Shown here in pieces: positions 15,738-24,040 of a DNA stretch of 64,000 bases; positions within the stretch are counted from its first letter, which is position 1; each line of letters begins with the position of its first letter. The translations under genes were made by a program, and so were the position numbers. The DNA is from Chloroflexi bacterium OLB15. Lineage in GTDB: Bacteria; Chloroflexota; Anaerolineae; Aggregatilineales; Phototrophicaceae. The stretch covers positions 58,661 to 122,660 of the forward strand of contig LMZS01000028.1 of NCBI GenBank assembly GCA_001567085.1. The letters are read 5' to 3'. The notes under the pieces are model-generated. The model saw only the letters and a list, made by a program, of their open reading frames with translations, did not search any database and had not been told where the DNA came from.

Positions 15738-17845
15738 GCCGCAGCCCCCGCAGGCGCAGCTTTACCACGCCGGGATTTCATGCGCTCTGAGGCTGGTTCT
15801 TTTTGTGACGGCCACGATGAAACCAAAGTGCCGATGATCAGAATGATTCCGCCCCACCAGACCAGATTTATCAGCGGGTTGATATATACCTTGAAGGTCA
15901 CCCGCCCATCTGGCTGCACACCAACCAACAACACATAAAAGTCATTCTCTAAGGTGCTGTGCGCGCCGGGGATATTCATCACCATTGCAGTCTGGCCTTC
16001 AGCAGCGGGGAATACATCATGACGGGGGCGAAGGCTTGCCAGCTCACGGCCATCACGGATCACGGTCACATTTGCGATGTCCATCAGGCGGCCATCTTCT
16101 GCCACCTGACCGGTATCCACGCCATCAAAGCGCATTTCATAGCCGCCGATACCCAGCGTTTGGCCTAGCGCCAGCGTTTGCTGAGTTTCCTGCTGAAATA
16201 GCGTGCTGCCGATCACCCCAAGCCCGATCACCGTGATGCCCAGATGCACGATGAAACCACCATAACGGCGGCGGTTGCGGCTAAAAATGGACTGCACCGC
16301 ACGCAAATAATTCTCGCCAGTTACGCGGCGGCGTGAAACTACACCGCGATAGATTTCATAGATGGCGACAAAGCCTGCCAGCATCACAATGCTGTAGCCA
16401 AAAAGCGCGCCGGGGCTGGTGACGCCGGAAAGGATGAACAAGATCAGACCGACAAGCGTAAGAGCAAGAGGCACTATCAACGCGCGCCCTAACGCCCGCG
16501 CAGAAACAGCGCCCCACGCCGAAAGAGGGGCTACGCCCATCAGAATATACATGGCGATAAATAACGGCACCGTCACGGTATAGAAGTAATCCGGCCCCAG
16601 CGTAATATCGGTACTCATGAACAATTCGCTGACGATTGGCGCGCCAAAGCTGCCCCAGAAAATAACCAGCGCCAGCGCCACAAAGACCACGTTATTCAGC
16701 ACGAACAGCGATTCGCGGCTGAGGATTCCAGCAAAAGCATGTTCGCTTTTGAGTTCACCGCGCCCACGACGATACAGGATCAAGATCACCGATATCAGCG
16801 TGACTACCGCCCAGAAAATGAACATTGGCGCGCCAATTTCGCTTTGGGCAAAGCTGTGTACGCTGTCAATTAAGCCGCTGCGGGTGGCAAAGGTGCCGAA
16901 AATGACCGCCGAGAAGGTGAAGATCACCAACACCATATTCCACACCTTCAACATGCCGCGCTTCTCTTGAATCATCACGCTATGCAGGAAGGCGGTGCCG
17001 ACTAACCAGGGGATGAAGGCTGCGTTTTCAACAGGATCCCAACCCCAGTAACCACCCCACCCCAGCACGTCATACGCCCATCGCCCGCCAAGCAAAAGAC
17101 CGAGACTGAGAAACAGCCACGCGACCAATGTCCAGCGGCGGGTAGCTTTAATCCAATTGGTGGATAAATCACCAGAAGCCAGCGCTGCCATCGCAAAGGC
17201 GAAAGGAATCACAAAGCCAACAAAGCCGAGATACAACATCGGCGGGTGGATGATCATGCCAAAATGTCTGAGCAGCGGGTTCAAGCCGCGCGCGGTATCA
17301 GCTAGCCGTGAAGCATCCGGCGCAACCGCATTTGGCGGAATGAATACGGTTGAAACCACCAGTCCATTGGGGGATGAAGCATCCGGCACGATCCAGTAAC
17401 GGGCAAATGGATTTTCGAGAAACAGGGAAAGGCCGACGAAGAAAGCCAGCGTGATCATGGTGTAAGCGATCACGTAGGGCATCAGACGGGCATAGCTGCG
17501 CCAGTTCACCAGCAGCGCGATAAACGCAAACAGGCTCATCAGCAGGCACCAAAACAGCAGCGATCCCTGCTGGCTGCCCCACAGCGCCGTGATGCGGAAG
17601 AACAGCGGCGTGCTAGGGTTGCTGACCTGCCACACGTAGGCGATCTGATATTGTTGAGAGATCAGACCAGCAAGCAGCGCACCCGCAGCCAGTAACAAAA
17701 GGGGAAAGGTGAGCAGCGCCGCATTACGGGCGCTGGCAATTAAGGCCGTACTTTGACGGCGGCTTCCGATCAGCGAAACGACAGCCGCATAAATAGCCGC
17801 GCCAAACGCCAATGCCAGCGCCGCCAACCCTACTTCCGCCAGCAT
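15734..17845 (-). CDS. ccmF: Heme lyase CcmF
   Basis: CcmF joins heme from CcmE to apocytochrome CXXCH sites. The 703-residue polytopic protein contains the tryptophan-rich motif LGWGGYWGWDPVENAAFIPWL. Family His-bearing regions such as LLRHFGMIIHPPMLYLG come before it and SLFALN-type helices around it. A periplasmic beta domain near the C-terminus (LGIGGYEMRFDGVD) and a last helix complete the family layout. It follows ccmE by 3 nt. This is the largest gene of the operon and its identity is certain. Confidence 0.96.
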   Translation of the reverse strand: MLAEVGLAALALAFGAAIYAAVVSLIGSRRQSTALIASARNAALLTFPLLLLAAGALLAGLISQQYQIAYVWQVSNPSTPLFFRITALWGSQQGSLLFWCLLMSLFAFIALLVNWRSYARLMPYVIAYTMITLAFFVGLSLFLENPFARYWIVPDASSPNGLVVSTVFIPPNAVAPDASRLADTARGLNPLLRHFGMIIHPPMLYLGFVGFVIPFAFAMAALASGDLSTNWIKATRRWTLVAWLFLSLGLLLGGRWAYDVLGWGGYWGWDPVENAAFIPWLVGTAFLHSVMIQEKRGMLKVWNMVLVIFTFSAVIFGTFATRSGLIDSVHSFAQSEIGAPMFIFWAVVTLISVILILYRRGRGELKSEHAFAGILSRESLFVLNNVVFVALALVIFWGSFGAPIVSELFMSTDITLGPDYFYTVTVPLFIAMYILMGVAPLSAWGAVSARALGRALIVPLALTLVGLILFILSGVTSPGALFGYSIVMLAGFVAIYEIYRGVVSRRRVTGENYLRAVQSIFSRNRRRYGGFIVHLGITVIGLGVIGSTLFQQETQQTLALGQTLGIGGYEMRFDGVDTGQVAEDGRLMDIANVTVIRDGRELASLRPRHDVFPAAEGQTAMVMNIPGAHSTLENDFYVLLVGVQPDGRVTFKVYINPLINLVWWGGIILIIGTLVSSWPSQKEPASERMKSRRGKAAPAGAAA

Positions 17846-17848
17846 CAG

Positions 17849-18388
17849 CTAGGCTCCGGGATGGGCAATCGCCTGATCAGGCTGATTTTCAATGAAGCGG
17901 CTAGGGCATTTCAGGTTAAGTTCGCTCACGTGGAAAATGCCATCATTGCCTAACTGCCCGGTCATGATGGCCTGCGCCTCATTTTGCAGCAGTTCCGGCT
18001 TGACCTGATTTTCAACGCGCACCTGCAAGCGGGTGGCGTTCGGATCATTGACCGCATCGTGCAGCGCCTGCGCCAGATCATCATACTGCTCTGGCATAGA
18101 AACCACCGTGAAGGTGATGATCAGGTTTTCGCTGTCATAAACGATGGTATCACCCAGCACAGCCCCGGCAACGCGAACGTTCTGACCGAGATATTGTGAT
18201 TGATTATTCAGCAGATCATCTACATTGATGTAATAGCGCGCGCCCGAAAGCATGCCGGAAATGACCAAATAGGCTACCGCGCCGAGAATCAACAACCCAC
18301 CCAGTAAATACTTCCAACGCCCGCTGGAAGTAAAGCTTTTTGATGGTTGAGTTGAAGCTAATGGTTTTTCCCAGGCTGCCTGTGCCAT
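17849..18388 (-). CDS. ccmE: Heme chaperone CcmE, cysteine-type variant
   Basis: CcmE binds heme covalently and delivers it to CcmF. A single membrane helix (residues 27-46) is followed by an OB-fold with YYINVDDLLNNQSQYLGQNVRVAGAV. Where classic CcmE has HxxxY, this protein reads CPSRF (Cys161, Phe165), like the cysteine-type CcmE known from archaea and some sulfate reducers, but with Phe in place of Tyr. It is the first gene of the operon, with a TATAAT and a CRP-like palindrome upstream. Confidence 0.93.
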   Translation of the reverse strand: MAQAAWEKPLASTQPSKSFTSSGRWKYLLGGLLILGAVAYLVISGMLSGARYYINVDDLLNNQSQYLGQNVRVAGAVLGDTIVYDSENLIITFTVVSMPEQYDDLAQALHDAVNDPNATRLQVRVENQVKPELLQNEAQAIMTGQLGNDGIFHVSELNLKCPSRFIENQPDQAIAHPGA

Positions 18389-18424
18389 AACGCAATTTCC
18401 AGACTTCTAATTTACGCTGCACTG

Positions 18425-18430
18425 ATTATA
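18425..18430 (-). promoter_or_regulatory. -10 element of the ccm operon
   Basis: TATAAT on the minus strand, 37 nt before the ccmE ATG and directly downstream of a perfect CRP-like palindrome. The -35 is not obvious. TTGTGA with a 19-nt spacer is the best candidate and lies within the palindrome. Confidence 0.55.
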
Positions 18431-18437
18431 CAGCGCC

Positions 18438-18455
18438 TTGTGATGAAAGTCACAA
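18438..18455. promoter_or_regulatory. CRP/FNR-family operator-like palindrome upstream of ccmE
   Basis: The sequence TTGTGATGAAAGTCACAA is a perfect dyad and contains TGTGA-N6-TCACA, the consensus of CRP-type sites. Its centre lies about 28 bp upstream of the predicted start of transcription, overlapping the -35 region. A CRP/FNR-type regulator could therefore link cytochrome maturation to respiratory state. The regulator itself is not in the window. Confidence 0.6.
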
Positions 18456-18468
18456 GCGAATCCTATGA

Positions 18469-19077
18469 TTACTCGTCGCTTTGAGGCCGGTTATCCTGAT
18501 AACGCTCACGCAGCAGCACAATTCCGCCAACCGCTAACACCGCGCCAAGCCCGATCAGCAAAATCAGCGTGCTGGTTCCTTCAGCAGTAACCTCTTCTCC
18601 ACCTGTTTCGGCGGTAGTGGATGCCCCAGAAGCAGCGGTCGGCGCGGCAGTTGGCGCAGCTTCTACTTCGGTTGGCACTTCAACTGTCGCCTCTTCAGTT
18701 GCCTCAGTTGTTTCAGCCGCCTCAGTTGCTTCGGTTACTTCAGTTGCCTCAACCACCGCAGCTTCCGTTGGCTCAATCGCAACAGTAGGTTCAGCGGTCA
18801 CTTCAGCAGAAGGAAGAGCCGTTGAGGATGCCTGTGCCGGCGTGTTTGCTAACGGGGTGGCGGCTTGCTGCTGCACGCCTGCCGCAAGGGCGGTCGCAGT
18901 AGCAGCAAATGGCAAATCAGCCGCCGATCCCCCTCCGGCCAGCGCCGTCGCCGTTAAGGCAAAATTTGTAGTATCAGGAGTCGACTCTTGCGCGGCGATG
19001 AGTGCCACAGGAACGGTGAATGACAGGCACGCAACAATACTAAGCCACAAGCGGGCAGATTTTATCCGCATGAGCAA
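18469..19077 (-). CDS. Surface-anchored Ala/Thr/Glu-rich low-complexity protein
   Basis: The protein has an N-terminal signal (LWLSIVACLSFTVPVALIAAQ), a long region of ATALA, TEATEA and APTAAP repeats, and a C-terminal membrane helix (LILLIGLGAVLAVGGIVLL) followed by a basic tail. It resembles a stalk or spacer anchored in the membrane with no folded domain that I recognise. The opposite strand is also open over most of its length, but only this strand gives a signal peptide and anchor. It lies upstream of, and apart from, the ccm operon. Function unknown. Confidence 0.65.
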   Translation of the reverse strand: MLMRIKSARLWLSIVACLSFTVPVALIAAQESTPDTTNFALTATALAGGGSAADLPFAATATALAAGVQQQAATPLANTPAQASSTALPSAEVTAEPTVAIEPTEAAVVEATEVTEATEAAETTEATEEATVEVPTEVEAAPTAAPTAASGASTTAETGGEEVTAEGTSTLILLIGLGAVLAVGGIVLLRERYQDNRPQSDE

Positions 19078-19190
19078 GACGCTCCCTTCAATTTCAGGTC
19101 AAAAGCAGGCTTTATTGTAGCGAAGTTGTATGTTGCTGACGAGTCACGGTTCTTAAAAAGCAGCACATCGTTTCATCTTGTCCCAAATAA

Positions 19191-19221
19191 AAACGGACGG
19201 CCTCTTGCAGACCGTCCGTTT
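19191..19221. terminator. Intrinsic terminator downstream of the bc complex operon
   Basis: AAACGGACGG and CCGTCCGTTT form a 10-bp stem around an 11-nt loop. It lies just after the stop of the diheme cytochrome on the minus strand and is followed by a short T-rich tract in that direction (TTTATTT). Confidence 0.75.
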
Positions 19222-19241
19222 GCTGCGTTTTGTCGCTAAGT

Positions 19242-20351
19242 TTACTCGACCTGATCCTGCGTCTTCAGATAGGCGACGATATCCGCCAACTGCTGATAAG
19301 ACATGCGATCCCCGAAGGTAGTGGGCATCAAGCCGGGCGCATAGCCGGGCGCTGTGAACGCGCCGGGATGAATGATACTTTCGGCAAGATACTGTTCACC
19401 GGTGTAGCCCGCAAACTGCGGATCAAGCAGACGTTCAGTTTCAACCCGCGTCCAGGTACCATCTACAAGCGGCGCAACAACAGCATTGATATGGCAGCCG
19501 CTGCATCCGAAAGCGACACCGTGATAAAGCTGATCGCCAGATTGCGGGTCACCAGTTACGTCTTGCAGGCCAACCATAATATCTGCGATGGTGGTGGTAG
19601 CGCCTACCGGCGGCTCTTGCGGGCCAGCGCTGACCGTCGCAGGGTTGATTGGATATATGGCGAACTGACGCACCGAATTCAATTCTTCAATCGTCCAGTC
19701 ATCCCCCTGATCCCAGTTCAAAATGAAGTTGGTCAGGTCTTCCAACTGATCGGGGCGCAGTGAGCCACCGTTTGCCTGTGCCCACGCCGGCATCGGCTGC
19801 GACCAGTAGCTTTCACTAACCGGACGACCAGAGGAAATCGTGCTGTATATGAAATTGTGCAGCGTTGAACCCCAGCCAAGATTTACCAGGCGGCTTGGCG
19901 ATTCAGGATTGTAGCCCAAAGCAACAGCGGGCTGCATTTGCGTAATCAGCGAATCGCGCTGGGTTTGCAGGGTGGCTAGTTCAGCGTCAATTTCGGTGAC
20001 GCGATCAGTATTGCCCTGCGCCTCCACTTCAGTGCGCTCCAGGTTGAGCGCATCAACCTGCGTGTCAATTTCGGCAAGGAAATTATGTCCAAAGATGTCA
20101 GGGTTGTTCAACCCAGGGGCAACACCCAGCGCGCCACGCCCATCAATGCCGTGACAGGTTGAGCAGCTGCTGCCAAAAAGCTCGGCGCCGCGCTCAATTG
20201 AGCGTGCAAGATATTGCGATTCAAAGGCTGCCATGCGCGCATTTTCATTGATCCAGATCCAGCCCACCAGCACCATGATGGCTAGAAAGCTGACGGTTCC
20301 AACGAGAATGCGATGATCAAGACGTTCGAAAATCAGTCTATTTAATTTCAC
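19242..20351 (-). CDS. Membrane-anchored diheme cytochrome c of the bc complex
   Basis: The 369 residues start with a membrane anchor (ILVGTVSFLAIMVLVGWIW). The first heme site is CSTCH (Cys63, Cys66, His67) and the second CSGCH (Cys283, Cys286, His287). Between them lies a charged, Glu/Thr-rich stretch (residues 92-140) that is probably a coiled coil inserted in the first cytochrome domain. Possible Met ligands lie in SQPMPAW and GLMPTTFG. It follows cytochrome b by 3 nt and so very likely serves as its cytochrome c1-like electron acceptor. Confidence 0.85.
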   Translation of the reverse strand: MKLNRLIFERLDHRILVGTVSFLAIMVLVGWIWINENARMAAFESQYLARSIERGAELFGSSCSTCHGIDGRGALGVAPGLNNPDIFGHNFLAEIDTQVDALNLERTEVEAQGNTDRVTEIDAELATLQTQRDSLITQMQPAVALGYNPESPSRLVNLGWGSTLHNFIYSTISSGRPVSESYWSQPMPAWAQANGGSLRPDQLEDLTNFILNWDQGDDWTIEELNSVRQFAIYPINPATVSAGPQEPPVGATTTIADIMVGLQDVTGDPQSGDQLYHGVAFGCSGCHINAVVAPLVDGTWTRVETERLLDPQFAGYTGEQYLAESIIHPGAFTAPGYAPGLMPTTFGDRMSYQQLADIVAYLKTQDQVE

Positions 20352-20354
20352 GGA

Positions 20355-22163
20355 CTACGCCCCCGGTGCTGGGAAGTACTGCGAATCTTCATGAATGAAC
20401 ATGGTATCGCCATTGATTCGCTGGATGCGATTACCATTTTCGTCGAGGACAAAAACCGGATTGCCGCTTTCATCCAATACTGGCACGCCGTCCTCGATCT
20501 GCACTTCGTCCCAAACGATCACGACATCTACACGCTTCAACCCGGACTGTGGCTGAGTGATGATCACCGTCGCCCAGGCATTCGGCATTTCGGTAGGATG
20601 CTGTGTGATGTCATGAGCCAGGGTGGCAACGCCATCCATAAGCTCAGGCGCATCTGCGGGGAGAGGCACAAAATTGATGCTGCTTACAGACAAATGCAGC
20701 GTTGAATTCAAATATGCCAGCAGAATTTCTTCCAGATCGCCTGCAACCGCCTCATTTTGGTGGGCTATGGCTGTGCCGATATCGCCGCCAAATTCTTCAG
20801 TTTCAAATTGCGCGGTCGTAAACTGACCAACGACAAGTTGATCGTAGGGGATGGGGCGCAGCGTACCCATGTGGTTATGCGCTGGTTCCATCAGCATTTC
20901 GTGCAAAATTTCAGAGTCTGCTGAGGTCTTAACGCCAAACTCAGACAGGCCCATGTAGCTCAGGAAAACCAGCAGCGAGAGCAGAATGAAGGCCACGCTG
21001 AAGGCAAAACGACGGTGCGCAAAGCGGCGGCTCTTGGTCACATCAATGTAGGGAATGACGATCAGGAAGATGATCACCAGCGTCGGGAAGATGATCCCCC
21101 AGAGCACCTTATCGCCCAGCTTCAACGCGCCTTGAATCCACAAGAAGTACCAGGGCGCAGTCGTCCCTAATGGAGTCACTTGATTGTCAGCATGTGCTTC
21201 TAAGGGTGCATGGAAGAACCAGGTGACCAGCACCACCAGCACAAGCGTGGTAACCGCAATCCACATAATTTCGCTGGTCAGAATATCTGGAATGAAGTAG
21301 ACGCGCTTATCCAGCGGCACGCGCTTGGCGGTATCTTCACCGATATTTTCTTCAGCAGGCGGCAGTGAGTGACCGTGAATGATCACCTTGTAGTAGTGAA
21401 CGCCTGTGAAAATGAACAGGACAGCAGGCACCGCTAGCACATGCAGCAGATAGAAACGGAGCAAACCGTTGGCGCCAATATCCGGGCCACCGCGCAGCAG
21501 CAGGTTCAAATTTGTACCGACCACTGGCGGGGGCGAAGCTTCAACCATCGAAGCGCCGATAGTGACCGCCCACAACGCCAACTGATCCCAGGGAAGCAGG
21601 TAGCCACTAAAGCTGAGGAACATCGTACAGATCAGCAAAATCACGCCGCTGAACCATGTAAACTGTCGCGGCTTTTTGTAACTGCCGGTAAAGAAGGTTC
21701 TCAGCATGTGGAGAAAGACGATCAGCACCATCGCTTCCGCGCCCAAACGGTGCAGGTCGCGTATAAACTGCCCAAACGGCACATTGCTCATGATGTTCAA
21801 CATGTTGGCATACGCAACTTCTGGTGAAGGCGTATACCAGATCATCAGGAAAATGCCGGTGATAGTCTCAAAGAAAACAAAATAGGTGGAAAGCCAGCCC
21901 AGACGGAACGTGGGATAAATCCCCGTGACCGAGCGGTGAAAATAGCTTGGCCGCATATGCAGCCAGAAACCATCCGCATGAGGCTGAAGGCGGGGATTTG
22001 GCTTACGAGAAGCGGGTTCGCCGCGCAGCGCTTCGCGAATATCTTGAACATTCATACCAACCGTGATGCGCTCGACGACTTCATTCACGCCTTCAAGCGC
22101 AGCACGCTTCAGCCCTTTTTCCTTGACATCATCAAGGAAAGACGGGAATGGGAGGACTGACAT
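20355..22163 (-). CDS. Cytochrome b of a menaquinol-type bc complex, b6 and subunit IV fused, long C-terminal extension
   Basis: This subunit oxidises quinol and moves electrons across the membrane. Heme ligands are His138 and His152 in one helix and His241 and His256 in another. The 15-residue step in the second pair is the b6f/Gram-positive type, not the mitochondrial 14. The Qo motif reads APWYF in place of PEWY. Subunit IV-like helices follow to about residue 400, then some 190 soluble residues rich in Asp/Glu with no domain I recognise. At 602 residues it is much longer than b6 plus subunit IV alone. Confidence 0.93.
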   Translation of the reverse strand: MSVLPFPSFLDDVKEKGLKRAALEGVNEVVERITVGMNVQDIREALRGEPASRKPNPRLQPHADGFWLHMRPSYFHRSVTGIYPTFRLGWLSTYFVFFETITGIFLMIWYTPSPEVAYANMLNIMSNVPFGQFIRDLHRLGAEAMVLIVFLHMLRTFFTGSYKKPRQFTWFSGVILLICTMFLSFSGYLLPWDQLALWAVTIGASMVEASPPPVVGTNLNLLLRGGPDIGANGLLRFYLLHVLAVPAVLFIFTGVHYYKVIIHGHSLPPAEENIGEDTAKRVPLDKRVYFIPDILTSEIMWIAVTTLVLVVLVTWFFHAPLEAHADNQVTPLGTTAPWYFLWIQGALKLGDKVLWGIIFPTLVIIFLIVIPYIDVTKSRRFAHRRFAFSVAFILLSLLVFLSYMGLSEFGVKTSADSEILHEMLMEPAHNHMGTLRPIPYDQLVVGQFTTAQFETEEFGGDIGTAIAHQNEAVAGDLEEILLAYLNSTLHLSVSSINFVPLPADAPELMDGVATLAHDITQHPTEMPNAWATVIITQPQSGLKRVDVVIVWDEVQIEDGVPVLDESGNPVFVLDENGNRIQRINGDTMFIHEDSQYFPAPGA

Positions 22164-22222
22164 AGAAACTCCTCTTTAACCCACAGCGAACCGACCAGCT
22201 AGGTGCGGGCAAACAATAAAAT

Positions 22223-22822
22223 TTAACCTTCCGGCGGCAGACTACGCCCCGGCATCTGGATTTTTTTACCGGTATCAATCGAAACAGACACAATATCCTT
22301 GCCAGCGATATCAATCGCCCCGCCGTCGGCTGAAGTGGCCGCTGTTGACCCATCCGCGAACACCACAGTTACCGGGAAACGATCCAAACTGCGCGGCGCC
22401 GGGCCTTCAATATACTGACCTGACATTTGGAATTTAGAACCATGGCAAGGGCATTCAAAGCGGGTATTCTGATCAACCCATTTCGGCAAACACCCAAGAT
22501 GCGTGCAAACGCCATAAAGCACCGCAAGCTTTTCGTCAAAATGGGTAACCCAGAAGCGACCGCTGGGTTCATTGAGCGGCGCGGTGTCGTTTGCCGGAAT
22601 TTTATCAGGCGTTAAGCTGAAAACGCCGCCAAAAGTGCCTTCTTTGAAGCGCGGCAGCGCAAACCAGATAAACGCGACGCCGGCCTGCCCCAACAGCATC
22701 ACCAGTGAAGCGCCCCAAATGTAATACAGAAATTCGCGGCGACTGGGAGCTGCCACCTGTACTTTTGGTTCAGATTTGGTCTGAACCGCTGCTTTGGTTT
22801 GTTCGGCAGCGATTGATGCCAT
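22223..22822 (-). CDS. Rieske iron-sulfur protein of the bc complex
   Basis: The 199-residue protein has a polar N-terminus, one membrane helix (YYIWGASLVMLLGQAGVAFIWFAL) and the Rieske cluster motifs CTHLGC (Cys106, His108, Cys111) and CPCHGS (Cys124, Cys126, His127). It passes electrons from quinol to the c-type cytochrome. The twin-Arg RRE stretch just before the helix suggests Tat export, as usual for these proteins. It is the first gene of the three-gene operon, followed by cytochrome b after 59 nt. Confidence 0.95.
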   Translation of the reverse strand: MASIAAEQTKAAVQTKSEPKVQVAAPSRREFLYYIWGASLVMLLGQAGVAFIWFALPRFKEGTFGGVFSLTPDKIPANDTAPLNEPSGRFWVTHFDEKLAVLYGVCTHLGCLPKWVDQNTRFECPCHGSKFQMSGQYIEGPAPRSLDRFPVTVVFADGSTAATSADGGAIDIAGKDIVSVSIDTGKKIQMPGRSLPPEG

Positions 22823-22908
22823 CTTTCGTGAGCCTCCTAAAGCTTACACAAGGCTAAACCCTATGTACCCCAATAGTTTATTGTTGTCATGGGCGTGTTG
22901 CAACCTGA

Positions 22909-22914
22909 ATTATA
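22909..22914 (-). promoter_or_regulatory. -10 element of the bc complex operon
   Basis: TATAAT on the minus strand, about 87 nt before the Rieske ATG. A CGGGTT/AACCCG inverted repeat (22927-22951) covers the expected -35 area and could be an operator. Confidence 0.45.
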
Positions 22915-22972
22915 TGTGAGTTTACGCGGGTTAATCATAACTTTCAACCCGGTCTCAGAACAGGGGATGACC

Positions 22973-22988
22973 AACATAAATTTATGTT
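22973..22988. promoter_or_regulatory. Perfect 16-bp AT-rich palindrome between the Rieske gene and corA
   Basis: AACATAAATTTATGTT is its own reverse complement. It lies in the divergent control region, about 50 bp upstream of the likely corA promoter. It could be a repressor site for either operon. Confidence 0.4.
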
Positions 22989-23039
22989 CTACTGTGGTTG
23001 CACACTTTTCTTGTTAAGAATATCACAATCAAGAACGTG

Positions 23040-23067
23040 TTGTCAAAAAGAGCGCTTCGGCTATTTT
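23040..23067 (+). promoter_or_regulatory. Probable corA promoter
   Basis: TTGTCA, a 16-nt spacer and TATTTT lie about 53 nt before the corA ATG. The -35 is good and the -10 moderate. Confidence 0.4.
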
Positions 23068-23119
23068 AGGAAAAATGTGGTGTTGCCTGTGACCTATAGT
23101 TACGAGGATAATACGACAA

Positions 23120-24040
23120 ATGGCAACCCAGCGCTTCGCTTACAAGAATTTACGTTGGCACGATATCACCGACCCGACAATTCATGATATTGCCGGGTTA
23201 AGGCGCGCATTTCCACAGCTTAGCGAACTCAATCTTGAAGACGCGCTCAGCAATATTGAACGCCCCAAGCTGGATCAGGAAGACACTTATCTGTTCGTCG
23301 TCCTCATGTTTCCACTGTTTGACCCAACAACGCGCCTTACGCGCAGCAGCGAAGTGGACTTTTTCGTAGGCAAGGATTTCGTCATCACAGTTCACGATGG
23401 GGTTTTGAAACCGCTGCTGCGTACCGCCCAAAACTGCGCTGAAGAATCAGATACGCGCAGCAGCTTAATGGGCAGTTCAGCGGCACACTTTTTCTATGTG
23501 CTGCTAGACCGGATGGTAGACTATATGTTTCCCATCCTGTATAAAGTGGAAAGTAAAATTCACGCTATCGAAGAACAGATCTTCGATCCTAAAAGTGAAA
23601 AAGAGCTGATCCGCGAGATTGCCCTTGTGCGCCGTGATGCGATTGCGCTGCGCCGCATCATCCACCACATGCTGCCAATTCTTTCGCAAATTGATCACCG
23701 CATCTCCAATTATGTTGAGGGAGAGCTGGAAGATTACTTTGGCGATCTGGTGGATCACGCGCAGAAAGCCAAAGACATGATAGACGAGGAATTTGAGGTT
23801 ATCAGCGCGCTTTCAGATACGGCTGACCGTTTGCTAACGCACCGTTTGAACTCAGTGATCCGCGTTCTTACGGTGATCTCGGTGATCATGCTGCCGCTCA
23901 CGCTGGTTTCAGGCATCTTCGGCATGAATGTCAATTTGCCAATTGCCGAGCACGTATATGCTTTTGCCATTATTGTATTCATTATGCTTGCTATCACCAT
24001 CGGCATGCTCGTAATTTTCCGACTTCGGCACTGGATATGA
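23120..24040 (+). CDS. corA: Magnesium/cobalt transporter CorA
   Basis: CorA forms a pentameric Mg2+ channel. The 306 residues have a long cytoplasmic N-terminal domain (beginning MATQRFAYKNLRWHDITDPT), the helical stalk region (HRLNSVIRVLTVISVIMLPLTLVSGIFGMNVNLP), the diagnostic GMN loop motif at its end, and a second helix to the C-terminus. Length and topology are normal. The stop overlaps the rnd start by 4 nt (ATGA), suggesting cotranscription although the functions are unrelated. Confidence 0.95.
   Translation: MATQRFAYKNLRWHDITDPTIHDIAGLRRAFPQLSELNLEDALSNIERPKLDQEDTYLFVVLMFPLFDPTTRLTRSSEVDFFVGKDFVITVHDGVLKPLLRTAQNCAEESDTRSSLMGSSAAHFFYVLLDRMVDYMFPILYKVESKIHAIEEQIFDPKSEKELIREIALVRRDAIALRRIIHHMLPILSQIDHRISNYVEGELEDYFGDLVDHAQKAKDMIDEEFEVISALSDTADRLLTHRLNSVIRVLTVISVIMLPLTLVSGIFGMNVNLPIAEHVYAFAIIVFIMLAITIGMLVIFRLRHWI

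Noticed and set aside
18569..19120. Plus-strand frame of 183 codons opposite the low-complexity protein
   Set aside because: It encodes only Ala/Val/Ser runs that mirror the repeats. The minus frame has a signal peptide and membrane anchor, so it is the real one.
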